The notes beneath the pieces are model-generated. The model had not been told where the DNA came from. It did no database searches and saw only the letters and a program-made list of their open reading frames with translations. Shown in pieces: positions 1 through 5,481 of a DNA stretch of 5,481 nt. Position numbers and translations under genes: made by a program. The stretch comes from Clostridia bacterium (GTDB taxonomy: Bacteria; Bacillota; Clostridia; Christensenellales; UBA1242): the NCBI GenBank assembly GCA_017618475.1, contig JAFZUF010000134.1, forward strand, positions 1-5,481, read 5' to 3'. Positions within the stretch are counted from its first letter, which is position 1. Each line of letters opens with the position of its first letter.

Positions 1-59
1 CCATACTGTTGTCGCGCTTGGTCGACTTCACGTTCGGTCAATCCATAAAAGTCTTGCAT
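1..59 (-). CDS. Divergent P-type cation-transporting ATPase, N-terminal fragment (partial)
   Basis: Reading the - strand from the ATG at 59-57 gives MQDFYGLTEREVDQARQQYG (the last residue is completed outside the window), with no stop before the left edge. The pattern GLTxxEVxxxRxxYG is the typical opening of the cation-ATPase N-terminal domain of P-type (P2, Ca2+-transporting-like) ATPases, which pump cations across the membrane at the expense of ATP. Only about 20 residues are visible, so neither the phosphorylation motif DKTGT nor the transmembrane ion site can be checked, and ion specificity is unknown. The start is preceded by AGGAA almost touching the ATG, a poor ribosome binding site, so the leader may be very short. 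The gene points away from the V-ATPase operon and shares its short upstream region. The family call rests on one short motif and is moderate. Confidence 0.55.
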   Translation of the reverse strand, partial: MQDFYGLTEREVDQARQQY

Positions 60-61
60 TT

Positions 62-75
62 CCTATATATATAGG
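62..75. promoter_or_regulatory. Perfect 14-bp TATA palindrome between divergent genes
   Basis: CCTATATATATAGG is its own reverse complement and lies 2 nt upstream of the divergent - strand ATG. It could supply a TATAAT-like -10 element in either direction, or be an operator half-pair. On the - strand a TTGACA lies at 101-96, but the distance to the first TATATA is 22 nt, longer than the usual 16-18, so a standard sigma-70 promoter is not clearly formed. There is no T-tract and both flanking genes begin here, so it is not a terminator. The function is inferred. Confidence 0.35.
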
Positions 76-76
76 C

Positions 77-105
77 TTGACACATGAAATTTGCTTGTCA
101 ATCAT
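77..105 (+). promoter_or_regulatory. Candidate sigma-70-type promoter for the V-ATPase operon
   Basis: A perfect -35 hexamer TTGACA (77-82) is followed after 17 nt by AATCAT (100-105), which matches 4 of 6 bases of TATAAT. That would place transcription start near 112. It would leave the ATG at 84 off the transcript and favour translation starting at 132. The same segment contains TGTCAA at 96-101, making an inverted repeat TTGACA-N13-TGTCAA that could also be a regulator-binding site. The -10 is weak and the call is by eye only. Confidence 0.35.
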
Positions 106-131
106 GGGTGGTTGGATTAAACTGGTTAAAT

Positions 132-404
132 ATGTTAGCCGACACGTTACAAATGTTACATGATACTGAAGACGAAGCGGAACAAATTATCGCCCAAGCC
201 CACGTTGAAGTTCGCGAGATTGAAAAACAAACCTACCAAGAAATGACTAAGTTGGAAAATCAAACTAACGCCGAAATTGCGGCGGAAATAGCGAAATTAC
301 CCCAACCCGAGCCTTTAGCGGAACCAACCGTGAAACTTGACGTGCCTGCCAACAAAATGAAAGCCGCCGTGGATTATATTATCCAAGCCGTACACGGAGC
401 GTAA
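132..404 (+). CDS. ntpG: V/A-type ATPase peripheral stalk subunit G/H
   Basis: This small, highly charged protein is about 90 aa from the ATG at 132; an in-frame ATG at 84 would give 106 aa. From DTEDEAEQIIAQAHVEVREIEKQ onward it is an uninterrupted run of Glu, Lys, Gln and Ala with heptad-like spacing, as in the G/H subunits that pair with subunit E in a long coiled coil to form the stator holding the A3B3 head still. The EAEQII-xxA start of the helix is typical of the family. The 16 extra residues from the 84 start are Trp-rich and hydrophobic and do not look like this family, and the candidate promoter would begin transcription after 84, so I prefer 132. Neither start has a convincing ribosome binding site, and Met at 153 is a third option. 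It stands first in the operon, two nt before subunit I. Naming differs: E. hirae calls this position ntpF, other schemes ntpG or atpH. Confidence 0.75.
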   Translation: MLADTLQMLHDTEDEAEQIIAQAHVEVREIEKQTYQEMTKLENQTNAEIAAEIAKLPQPEPLAEPTVKLDVPANKMKAAVDYIIQAVHGA

Positions 405-406
405 TC

Positions 407-2356
407 ATGATTGAAAAAGCTAAAAAAGTAGCATTGGTCGGAGAACGCACCGCTTTAAAAAATGTGATTGATACCTTAAAAGCAACTGGCAATTTTCAAA
501 TTACCTTTCATAAAAGCAGCACCAACCCATTGTCGAACGAAGATGCCGACTTAAAAAAACAATACACCAACGAACTGAACCGCGTATCGGGTGTTTTAAA
601 TTATTTGAAAGCCAATAACCAAGCCGTTAACATAACTTATCACAATTTGAAAAACGTCACCAAGAAACAAAAACAAATTGAAAATTTATTGACCGAATTT
701 GAACAAGCCAAAATCGATGCTACTAATTTACAAACCCAAATTAATTTAAATCAAAACAGCATTCAAGCTTTACAAAAATTTCGCGACTTACCGGTGCCGG
801 CGCACTTGTTAAAATCGACCCAAAACGCGTTTGTTTTGGCGGGCTTAATTTCCGCCGCTGATTTTACACGTTTTACGAACGACATCGACACCAAAGATTT
901 TATTTACGAAACCTACCCCACCACGAATAAAAGTTTGGTGGTCGTCATGACCGGTGAAATTGAAAACCAACCAATCGCCGAAACCATTTTAGATTACAAT
1001 TTTACCCCATTCCCAAGTTACTATGAATTTGAACGCACCCCTTTAGCACAAATTGATTACTTGTCACAAGAAAACTTATCGTTAACCAACGAACTTACTA
1101 AGCAAGCCCAAAAATACCAACCAACAGCAGAACAAGTTGAATTGTTAAAAGTTTATCACGATTACTTGTTAAACGAAATTGATACTTTGGAAATTTTAGG
1201 TAGTACCATTCAAACCAAACTTTGCTTTGTGGTCCATGGTTGGATTCCTGCACGTATAGCGAACGAATTTACCACATTAATTCGCGAAACTGACAAAAAC
1301 ATTGTGGTGACGATTCAAGATGCCACCGAAACCGACACCCCACCGGCTTTGGTGCATAACACTCCTTTGATTGCACCTTACAACAGCATTACGATGATGT
1401 ATGGCGCACCTGGTCGCAACGACATTGACCCCAACCCGTTCGTGGCATTCTTTTATTTCTTGTTCTTTGGTGCGATGTTCGGTGATTTAGGGTATGGTTT
1501 GTTACTTTCGGTCATTACCGCCGTAATTTTATTGGTCAAACGTCCACAAGGTGGCACCCGCCAATTAATTGCTCTGTTTTGCATGGGCGGTGTTTCTGCA
1601 GCTTTGTGGGGTTTACTCTTTAACAGCTTCTTTGGTTTGAACTTACCCACCTTTATGATGAACCGCACTATCATTGACCCGTTGGGTAACGATGCCACTT
1701 TATTCTTCGCTCTATCTTTATATTTGGGCGTAATTCAAATCATGGTCGGTAATTTATTAAATTTCATCAACCAATTACGCTTGCAACAACACGTGGTGGC
1801 TTGGTGTAAAGGACTGCCCAACTTTGTCATGTTTGTGGGCTTAACTTTGGCATTTCCATCTTTAATTCAAAAGATTATCCCGTTAGATTATGCCGCCGTG
1901 AACTGGTTCCACCCCTTGATGGTACCCGGCTTGATTGTGACCTTGGTTGGTTTTGCGGGCGTTGTGCTTGGTAACGGCATTGGTCACCGCATTGGTGGTT
2001 ATATGCTTGGCATGTTTTCGGGTGCTTATAAATTAGTCAATTATTTCAGCGACATTCTTTCCTATGCCCGCTTATTTGGTGTTGGCTTAGTTGGTTGCGT
2101 AATTGCCTATGTTACCAACTTCTTGTGTGGCATGTTTGCCGGTGCCGGTTTCATTGGTATCATTTTTGGCGGTATCGTTGCCATCTTATTCCATGCTTTA
2201 AATATTGCTTTAAGTCTTTTGTCCGCGTACATTCACAACGCCCGTCTTCAGTTCGTTGAATTCTTCGGTAAATTCTACGAAGGCACAGGAACCCCGTTCG
2301 TTCCTATGGCCAGCAAACTTCGTTACGCCCGTATCCAAAACGATACGCGTAAATAA
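407..2356 (+). CDS. ntpI: V/A-type ATPase membrane subunit I (subunit a)
   Basis: This 649-aa protein has the usual length and two-part build. Residues 1-340 are hydrophilic and contain two helical coiled-coil stretches (about 45-125 and 215-265), the cytoplasmic arm that contacts the E-G stators. Residues 345-610 hold about seven or eight hydrophobic segments, the stator half-channel beside the K ring. Family motifs are clear: FFxFLFFGAMFGDLGYG (349-364), SYARLFGVGL (552-561) with Arg555 matching the essential ion-gating arginine of the family, and HNARLQFVEFFGKFYEGTG (610-628) with Arg613 matching the second conserved arginine. It carries ions between the membrane and the rotor ring. GGAG at 396-399, inside the end of the preceding gene, is the ribosome binding site, 7 nt before the ATG. 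The gene looks complete and undamaged. Confidence 0.95.
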   Translation: MIEKAKKVALVGERTALKNVIDTLKATGNFQITFHKSSTNPLSNEDADLKKQYTNELNRVSGVLNYLKANNQAVNITYHNLKNVTKKQKQIENLLTEFEQAKIDATNLQTQINLNQNSIQALQKFRDLPVPAHLLKSTQNAFVLAGLISAADFTRFTNDIDTKDFIYETYPTTNKSLVVVMTGEIENQPIAETILDYNFTPFPSYYEFERTPLAQIDYLSQENLSLTNELTKQAQKYQPTAEQVELLKVYHDYLLNEIDTLEILGSTIQTKLCFVVHGWIPARIANEFTTLIRETDKNIVVTIQDATETDTPPALVHNTPLIAPYNSITMMYGAPGRNDIDPNPFVAFFYFLFFGAMFGDLGYGLLLSVITAVILLVKRPQGGTRQLIALFCMGGVSAALWGLLFNSFFGLNLPTFMMNRTIIDPLGNDATLFFALSLYLGVIQIMVGNLLNFINQLRLQQHVVAWCKGLPNFVMFVGLTLAFPSLIQKIIPLDYAAVNWFHPLMVPGLIVTLVGFAGVVLGNGIGHRIGGYMLGMFSGAYKLVNYFSDILSYARLFGVGLVGCVIAYVTNFLCGMFAGAGFIGIIFGGIVAILFHALNIALSLLSAYIHNARLQFVEFFGKFYEGTGTPFVPMASKLRYARIQNDTRK

Positions 2357-2361
2357 ATCAG

Positions 2362-2369
2362 AAAGGAGG
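2362..2369 (+). promoter_or_regulatory. Strong Shine-Dalgarno site for the proteolipid gene
   Basis: AAAGGAGG lies in the 24-nt gap between subunits I and K, with an A/T-rich spacer of 11 nt to the ATG at 2381. It is the closest match to the anti-Shine-Dalgarno sequence in the window. This fits the need for many copies of K per complex (ten in the E. hirae ring) against one copy of I. The link to stoichiometry is inference. Confidence 0.7.
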
Positions 2370-2380
2370 ATTAAAAATTT

Positions 2381-2866
2381 ATGGGAGGAAATGCTTTTGC
2401 GTTAATTGGTGCCGCGTTAGCTGTCGGCTGTTGCTGTATGGGTTCCGCGTTTGGTGTGTTTCACGTCCAACGTGCCAGCTGTGGTATCATTGCGGAAAAA
2501 CCAGAAAAATACAGCAAGACTTTGATTTTGCAATTAATTCCGTCGTCCAGTGCCTTGTACGGCTTTATCGTCGCATTCTTGGTTTTGGTCAAAGCGGTGT
2601 TAACCAACGATGGTTCCTACTATTCAATCGACCAAGGTTTAATGGTCTTGGGTGGCTGCTTAGCGGTCGCAATTGCCGGTACCACCGCTGCGATTGCCCA
2701 AGGAAAAGTATGCGCTTCCGCGGTTGTCATGGTTGGTAAACGTGACGATGCGATTGGTCGTGCAATTACCATGGCGGTCTTTACCGAATTGTTTGCTTTG
2801 TTTGGTTTAATCATTTCGATTTTGTGCGTTCTGTTAATTCCAACAACCACACCGGCAAGTCTTTAA
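2381..2866 (+). CDS. ntpK: V/A-type ATPase proteolipid subunit K (subunit c, rotor ring)
   Basis: This very hydrophobic 161-aa protein has four predicted membrane helices (about 5-27, 47-71, 85-107, 127-153), the duplicated-hairpin form of V-type c subunits (E. hirae NtpK is 156 aa). The second hairpin carries the ion-binding Glu136 in VFTELFALFG, matching E. hirae Glu139. AIAQGKV (104-110) keeps Gln107, matching the Na+ ligand Gln110, and Tyr60 in ALYGF matches Tyr68. The first-hairpin segment LILQLIPSSSALYGF differs from E. hirae LLPGTQGLYGF: Ser56 replaces Thr64 and Ser57 replaces the Na+ ligand Gln65. The first hairpin has no acid, as is normal for this type. Seven cysteines (17, 18, 19, 34, 93, 111, 149) are unusual for a proteolipid. 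The ring rotates against subunit I as ions pass. Whether it carries Na+ or H+ is uncertain. Confidence 0.93.
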   Translation: MGGNAFALIGAALAVGCCCMGSAFGVFHVQRASCGIIAEKPEKYSKTLILQLIPSSSALYGFIVAFLVLVKAVLTNDGSYYSIDQGLMVLGGCLAVAIAGTTAAIAQGKVCASAVVMVGKRDDAIGRAITMAVFTELFALFGLIISILCVLLIPTTTPASL

Positions 2867-2875
2867 GGAGTAACC

Positions 2876-3409
2876 ATGACCGAACAAGAATTGACTCAAA
2901 AAATTTTGCGCGATGCGAATAAGCAAGCGAAAACAATGATTACCGCAGCCAAGCAACACGCCGAAAAACAACTTTTTGTTGCCAAAGAACAGGCGGCCGC
3001 ACGGAAAGTCGAAGCCTTAGAGCAAGGTCAAGCCAATTTGGTTTACCGTCAATCACAACAACAGTTGGCACACGAAGTGTCAAAAATTAAAGCCCAAATT
3101 AATGCCGAACAAGGTTTGATTGACCAAGCTTTTACAGAAGCCCGCGAAAAGTTGCTTCATGCCACCGATAAAGAAATTAAAGAACTGGTGGATTCTTACA
3201 CTAAGAAGTACGCCAAAACCGGCGACAAAATTTTGATTGCCAAAAATTGGGCGCACGCTTGTCCCAAGTTACCCACCACTACCGCGATTCAAAGCGGCAT
3301 TATTATTGAAAATTCCACTTATCGCATTGAATTGGACATGGACAGCATCTTAAACGAATTACGCGAACCATTGGCGGCACCGGTTGCCAAAATTTTAGGA
3401 GTTTTGTAA
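2876..3409 (+). CDS. ntpE: V/A-type ATPase peripheral stalk subunit E
   Basis: This 177-aa protein is slightly short for the family, which is usually nearer 190-200. Residues 1 to about 95 form a long charged helix rich in Lys, Gln, Ala and Glu that would wind with subunit G/H. The C-terminal globular domain, which grips the top of the A3B3 head, ends with the family signature SGIIIENSTYRIELDMDSILNELRE (140-164) followed by VAKILGVL. The ribosome binding site AAGGAG (2865-2870) overlaps the stop codon of K, 5 nt before the ATG. The stop codon abuts the start of the next gene with no gap, so E and C are probably translationally coupled. Confidence 0.92.
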   Translation: MTEQELTQKILRDANKQAKTMITAAKQHAEKQLFVAKEQAAARKVEALEQGQANLVYRQSQQQLAHEVSKIKAQINAEQGLIDQAFTEAREKLLHATDKEIKELVDSYTKKYAKTGDKILIAKNWAHACPKLPTTTAIQSGIIIENSTYRIELDMDSILNELREPLAAPVAKILGVL

Positions 3410-4081
3410 ATGGCGGGTGGCGTGACTTTTGCGAATGCCAGCATTATCATGCAGGGCGATGCCCATCTTTTAACACGTAAACGCATTCGTGACATGGCCG
3501 CAGCCACCAATCGTGAAGACTGTTTGCGCATTTTGGCAGAATGTGATTATCCCACCGATTTCGCGAATGACGACGAATTATTGGACGCCGCGCGCAACCA
3601 AACGTTAGAAATCTTTACCAGTCTATGCGAAGACCGAGCCATGCGTGCCTGTGTACAAGCCATTAATAAATTAACAGAAAACAATGCCGACGCAGTTTTT
3701 GCTACCCTTGATAACCAAATCCATTTAATCAAGACACCCAGCATTCGGGAATATTTCACCACTTGGGTTGACATGGTCAACGTGCGCAATTTCTACAAAG
3801 GCGCGAAAACGGTTTTCCCGGGCGGCACACTGCCCCGCGGTCAATTAGATATTTTCCCGAACATGACACCGGCACAACGCGAAAGCGCCATGCAAACGCG
3901 CTTAGACACATTAGGCGCGGTTGACAAGGATAATATCTTCCAACCAAACCCGTTGTTTTGGTGGTACTTACAGCGCGAAAAAGAATTGGTGATTATCAAA
4001 GCCATGTTAATCAGTAAACGTTTTGGTTACGACATTACGTGGCTGCGCGAAAACTTAAGGGGGTTATATGAACAATTCTAA
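3410..4081 (+). CDS. ntpC: V/A-type ATPase central connector subunit C (subunit d), unusually short
   Basis: In the family this funnel-shaped subunit joins the rotor shaft (D, F) to the K ring. At 223 aa it is about 100 residues below the usual 320-350. The N-terminus matches the family opening (FANASIIMQGDAHLLTRKRI then EDCLRILAECDY, residues 7-47). The late domain is present: TWVDMVNVRNFYKGAK then FPGGTLPRGQL (118-146). The C-terminus has the usual end, REKELVIIKAMLISKRFGYD (189-208). The family normally has two D-x-x-N-(L/I/V)-(K/R) helices from its repeated domains. I see only the VDMVNVR copy (120-126), so one repeat unit between about residues 75 and 100 appears to be missing in frame. 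A second shortening lies between about 147 and 185. The start is secure: AGGAG (3397-3401) lies 8 nt upstream and the ATG directly follows the stop of E. The gene is open throughout, so it is shortened rather than broken. Confidence 0.88.
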   Translation: MAGGVTFANASIIMQGDAHLLTRKRIRDMAAATNREDCLRILAECDYPTDFANDDELLDAARNQTLEIFTSLCEDRAMRACVQAINKLTENNADAVFATLDNQIHLIKTPSIREYFTTWVDMVNVRNFYKGAKTVFPGGTLPRGQLDIFPNMTPAQRESAMQTRLDTLGAVDKDNIFQPNPLFWWYLQREKELVIIKAMLISKRFGYDITWLRENLRGLYEQF

Positions 4082-4397
4082 CCAAGCGATTGCCGTGATT
4101 GGCGAACAAGCTATTGTGAAAGTTTTTCAAGCCATTGGTTACGACTGTTTTTATGACACCGAACCGGAAGCGGTGATTAAGCGTTGCCAAGCACTGGATA
4201 CCGCCGGTTACAAAATCATTTTAATTTTGGAAAAAACGGCGGCGCAAATTGGTAAATACCTCGACAGTCGCGCGAGTTTACCCTACCCGATTATCATGCC
4301 CATTCCCGACACAATTACGCACGATAATTATGGCATGCAACGATTAAACCAAAACATGGAAAAAGCGATGGGAATAAAAATAGGAGAAAAATTATGA
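4068..4397 (+). CDS. ntpF: V/A-type ATPase rotor stalk subunit F
   Basis: This 109-aa protein is of family length. It has the small Rossmann-like fold of subunit F: an opening beta strand and loop IAVIGEQAIVKVFQAIGYDCF (8-28), a second strand YKIILILEKTAAQI (48-61), the turn YPIIMPIPDT (72-81), and a C-terminal helix GMQRLNQNMEKAMG (89-102), matching the family GxxRLxxxxEKAxG. Subunit F binds the coiled-coil shaft subunit D and is thought to tune ATPase activity. Its ATG overlaps the last 14 nt of C, with AAGGGGG (4057-4063) just upstream deciding the start. Its TGA stop overlaps the ATG of A (ATGA at 4394-4397), a sign of coupled translation. In E. hirae the gene in this position is named ntpG. 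Confidence 0.9.
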   Translation: MNNSNQAIAVIGEQAIVKVFQAIGYDCFYDTEPEAVIKRCQALDTAGYKIILILEKTAAQIGKYLDSRASLPYPIIMPIPDTITHDNYGMQRLNQNMEKAMGIKIGEKL

Positions 4398-5481
4398 ATC
4401 AAGCAAAAATCATCAAAGTCAGTGGTCCATTAGTGGTCGCGTCCGGTTTGGATTCTGCGAACTTACATGACGTCGTTTATGTTGGCGACGCAAAGTTGGT
4501 TGGTGAAATTATCGAATTACGCGGCGACCATGCTAGCATCCAAGTCTACGAAGAAACTGGTGGCTTAAAAGCCGGTGACCCAGTTGAAAACACCAACGCC
4601 CCACTTTCGATGGAATTAGCGCCCGGCATTATGTCCGGCACTTTTGACGGTATCGGTCGTCCATTGACCACAATTCGTGAATTGGTCGGTAACCGCATTA
4701 CCACTGGCTTAACTGTTGATAAATTAAACCGTGAAACCAAATGGGAATTTAAAGCCACCAAGCAAGTTGGCGATACCGTAACCGCGGGCGACGTGTTGGG
4801 TACAGTACAAGAAACCGCCGTGATTGAACACCGCATTATGGTGCCTTACGGCATGCACGGTAAAATCACCAAAATTAAATCTGGTAATTTTACCATTGTG
4901 GATACGATTGCCGAAATTGACGGTCAACCCGTGCAAATGTTACAAAAATGGCCGGTACGTCAACCCCGTCCCATCAAACGTAAATTGGCAACCAGCGTAC
5001 CCTTGATTACCGGTCAACGCACGGTGGATACCCTGTTTCCGATTGCCAAAGGTGGTGTGGCCGCAATTCCGGGGCCATTCGGTTCAGGTAAGACGGTTTG
5101 CCAACACCAAATTGCGAAATGGTCAGACGCCCAAGTCGTAGTTTACATTGGTTGTGGCGAACGTGGTAACGAAATGACCGACGTTTTAAACGAATTCCCC
5201 GAACTGATTGACGTAAAGACCGGCGAACCATTAATGAAACGTACCATTTTAATTGCGAACACCAGCGACATGCCGGTGGCGGCACGTGAAGCCAGTATTT
5301 ACACTGGCATCACAATTGCCGAATATTTCCGCGACATGGGGTACGACGTTGCGATTATGGCCGACAGTACCAGTCGTTGGGCGGAAGCCTTACGCGAAAT
5401 GAGTGGCCGTTTGGAAGAACTGCCCGGCGAAGAAGGTTACCCCGCCTATTTAAGCAGCCGAATTGCCGAATTCTACGAACG
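4394..5481 (+). CDS. ntpA: V/A-type ATPase catalytic subunit A (partial, C-terminus off the window)
   Basis: The reading frame is open from the ATG at 4394 to the window edge: 362 complete codons of an expected 590 or so. It opens with the N-terminal barrel (AKIIKVSGPLVVASGL), VGEIIELRGDHASIQVYEETGG and PGIMSGTFDGIGRPL, then the A-specific bulge domain (about 100-185, including EHRIMVPYGMHGKI). The nucleotide-binding core has the P-loop GPFGSGKT (residues 227-234, Lys233), GCGERGNEM with the catalytic Glu256, and the Walker B region VAIMADSTSRWAEALREMSGRLEELPGEEGYPAYL with Asp324. All catalytic residues visible here are intact, so it should hydrolyse or make ATP together with subunit B. AGGAG at 4382-4386 is the ribosome binding site, 7 nt upstream. 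The close match to E. hirae NtpA along the whole visible length makes this call certain. Confidence 0.97.
   Translation, partial: MNQAKIIKVSGPLVVASGLDSANLHDVVYVGDAKLVGEIIELRGDHASIQVYEETGGLKAGDPVENTNAPLSMELAPGIMSGTFDGIGRPLTTIRELVGNRITTGLTVDKLNRETKWEFKATKQVGDTVTAGDVLGTVQETAVIEHRIMVPYGMHGKITKIKSGNFTIVDTIAEIDGQPVQMLQKWPVRQPRPIKRKLATSVPLITGQRTVDTLFPIAKGGVAAIPGPFGSGKTVCQHQIAKWSDAQVVVYIGCGERGNEMTDVLNEFPELIDVKTGEPLMKRTILIANTSDMPVAAREASIYTGITIAEYFRDMGYDVAIMADSTSRWAEALREMSGRLEELPGEEGYPAYLSSRIAEFYE

Noticed and set aside
62..75. TATA palindrome as a transcription terminator hairpin
   Set aside because: It is only 14 bp with no loop and no T-tract, and both adjacent genes start rather than end here.
1453..1698. 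81-aa - strand open frame inside subunit I
   Set aside because: It is antisense to the conserved membrane domain of ntpI, with no start signal or recognisable motif.
2431..2739. 102-aa open frame on the + strand inside the K gene
   Set aside because: It lies entirely within ntpK in another frame, has no ribosome binding site, and its translation resembles no family. The K frame has full family motifs.
2381..2866. Missing acidic residue in the first hairpin of K as a sign of decay
   Set aside because: V-type duplicated proteolipids normally keep the carboxylate only in the second hairpin, where Glu136 is present.
3410..4081. Subunit C as a frameshifted pseudogene
   Set aside because: One open frame carries both the family N-terminus and C-terminus, with a good ribosome binding site and tight coupling to E and F. 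An in-frame shortening fits better.
4546..5285. Several open frames of 60-96 aa within subunit A, mostly on the - strand
   Set aside because: They overlap a near-certain catalytic subunit whose motifs are intact. The antisense translations are low-complexity shadows of its codon pattern.
4394..5481. Subunit A as truncated
   Set aside because: The frame is open to the last base, so the missing C-terminus is only the window edge.

Overview
The window is the upstream two thirds of a bacterial V/A-type (rotary) ATPase operon on the + strand. Seven consecutive genes run with almost no spacing: peripheral-stalk subunit G/H, membrane subunit I (a), proteolipid K (c), stalk subunit E, central-stalk connector C (d), regulatory subunit F, and the N-terminal 60% or so of catalytic subunit A. 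The order G/H-I-K-E-C-F-A matches the Enterococcus hirae ntp and Thermus-type operons. The genes for B and D would therefore be expected just beyond the right edge.

Layout. Positions 1-59 hold, on the - strand, the first 19 to 20 codons of a divergent gene whose N-terminus reads like a P-type cation-transporting ATPase. Positions 60-131 are a very short divergent control region with a perfect 14-bp TATA palindrome and two oppositely oriented TTGACA hexamers. From about 132 the operon runs to the window end. Genes overlap or abut (C/F overlap by 14 nt, F/A by an ATGA, E/C by zero nt). The largest internal gap (24 nt, I to K) carries the strongest Shine-Dalgarno sequence, just before the subunit needed in most copies. 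No stretch above 100 bases lacks a gene.

How the genes work together. A (with the unseen B) forms the ATP-hydrolysing or synthesising head. C and F (with the unseen D) form the central rotor stalk. E and G/H make the peripheral stators. I and the K ring form the ion channel and turbine. The direction of use (ATP-driven ion export or ATP synthesis) and the ion (Na+ or H+) cannot be read with certainty. The K subunit keeps the key glutamate and one Na+-ligand glutamine but has serine where E. hirae has the second glutamine.

Organism. The sequence has moderate-to-low GC by eye, prefers TTA/TTG leucine and CAA glutamine codons, uses clear AGGAG-type ribosome binding sites, and reads TGA as stop (end of F). 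That suggests a bacterium, probably an anaerobe or fermenter of the kind that carries V-type ATPases. Lineage cannot be fixed from the window: the operon order is Firmicutes-like, but such operons move horizontally.

The points most worth a second look are a C subunit about one third shorter than the family norm with both ends intact, and an altered ion-binding site in a cysteine-rich K subunit. I see no wholly new system: this is a recognisable operon with unusual subunits.
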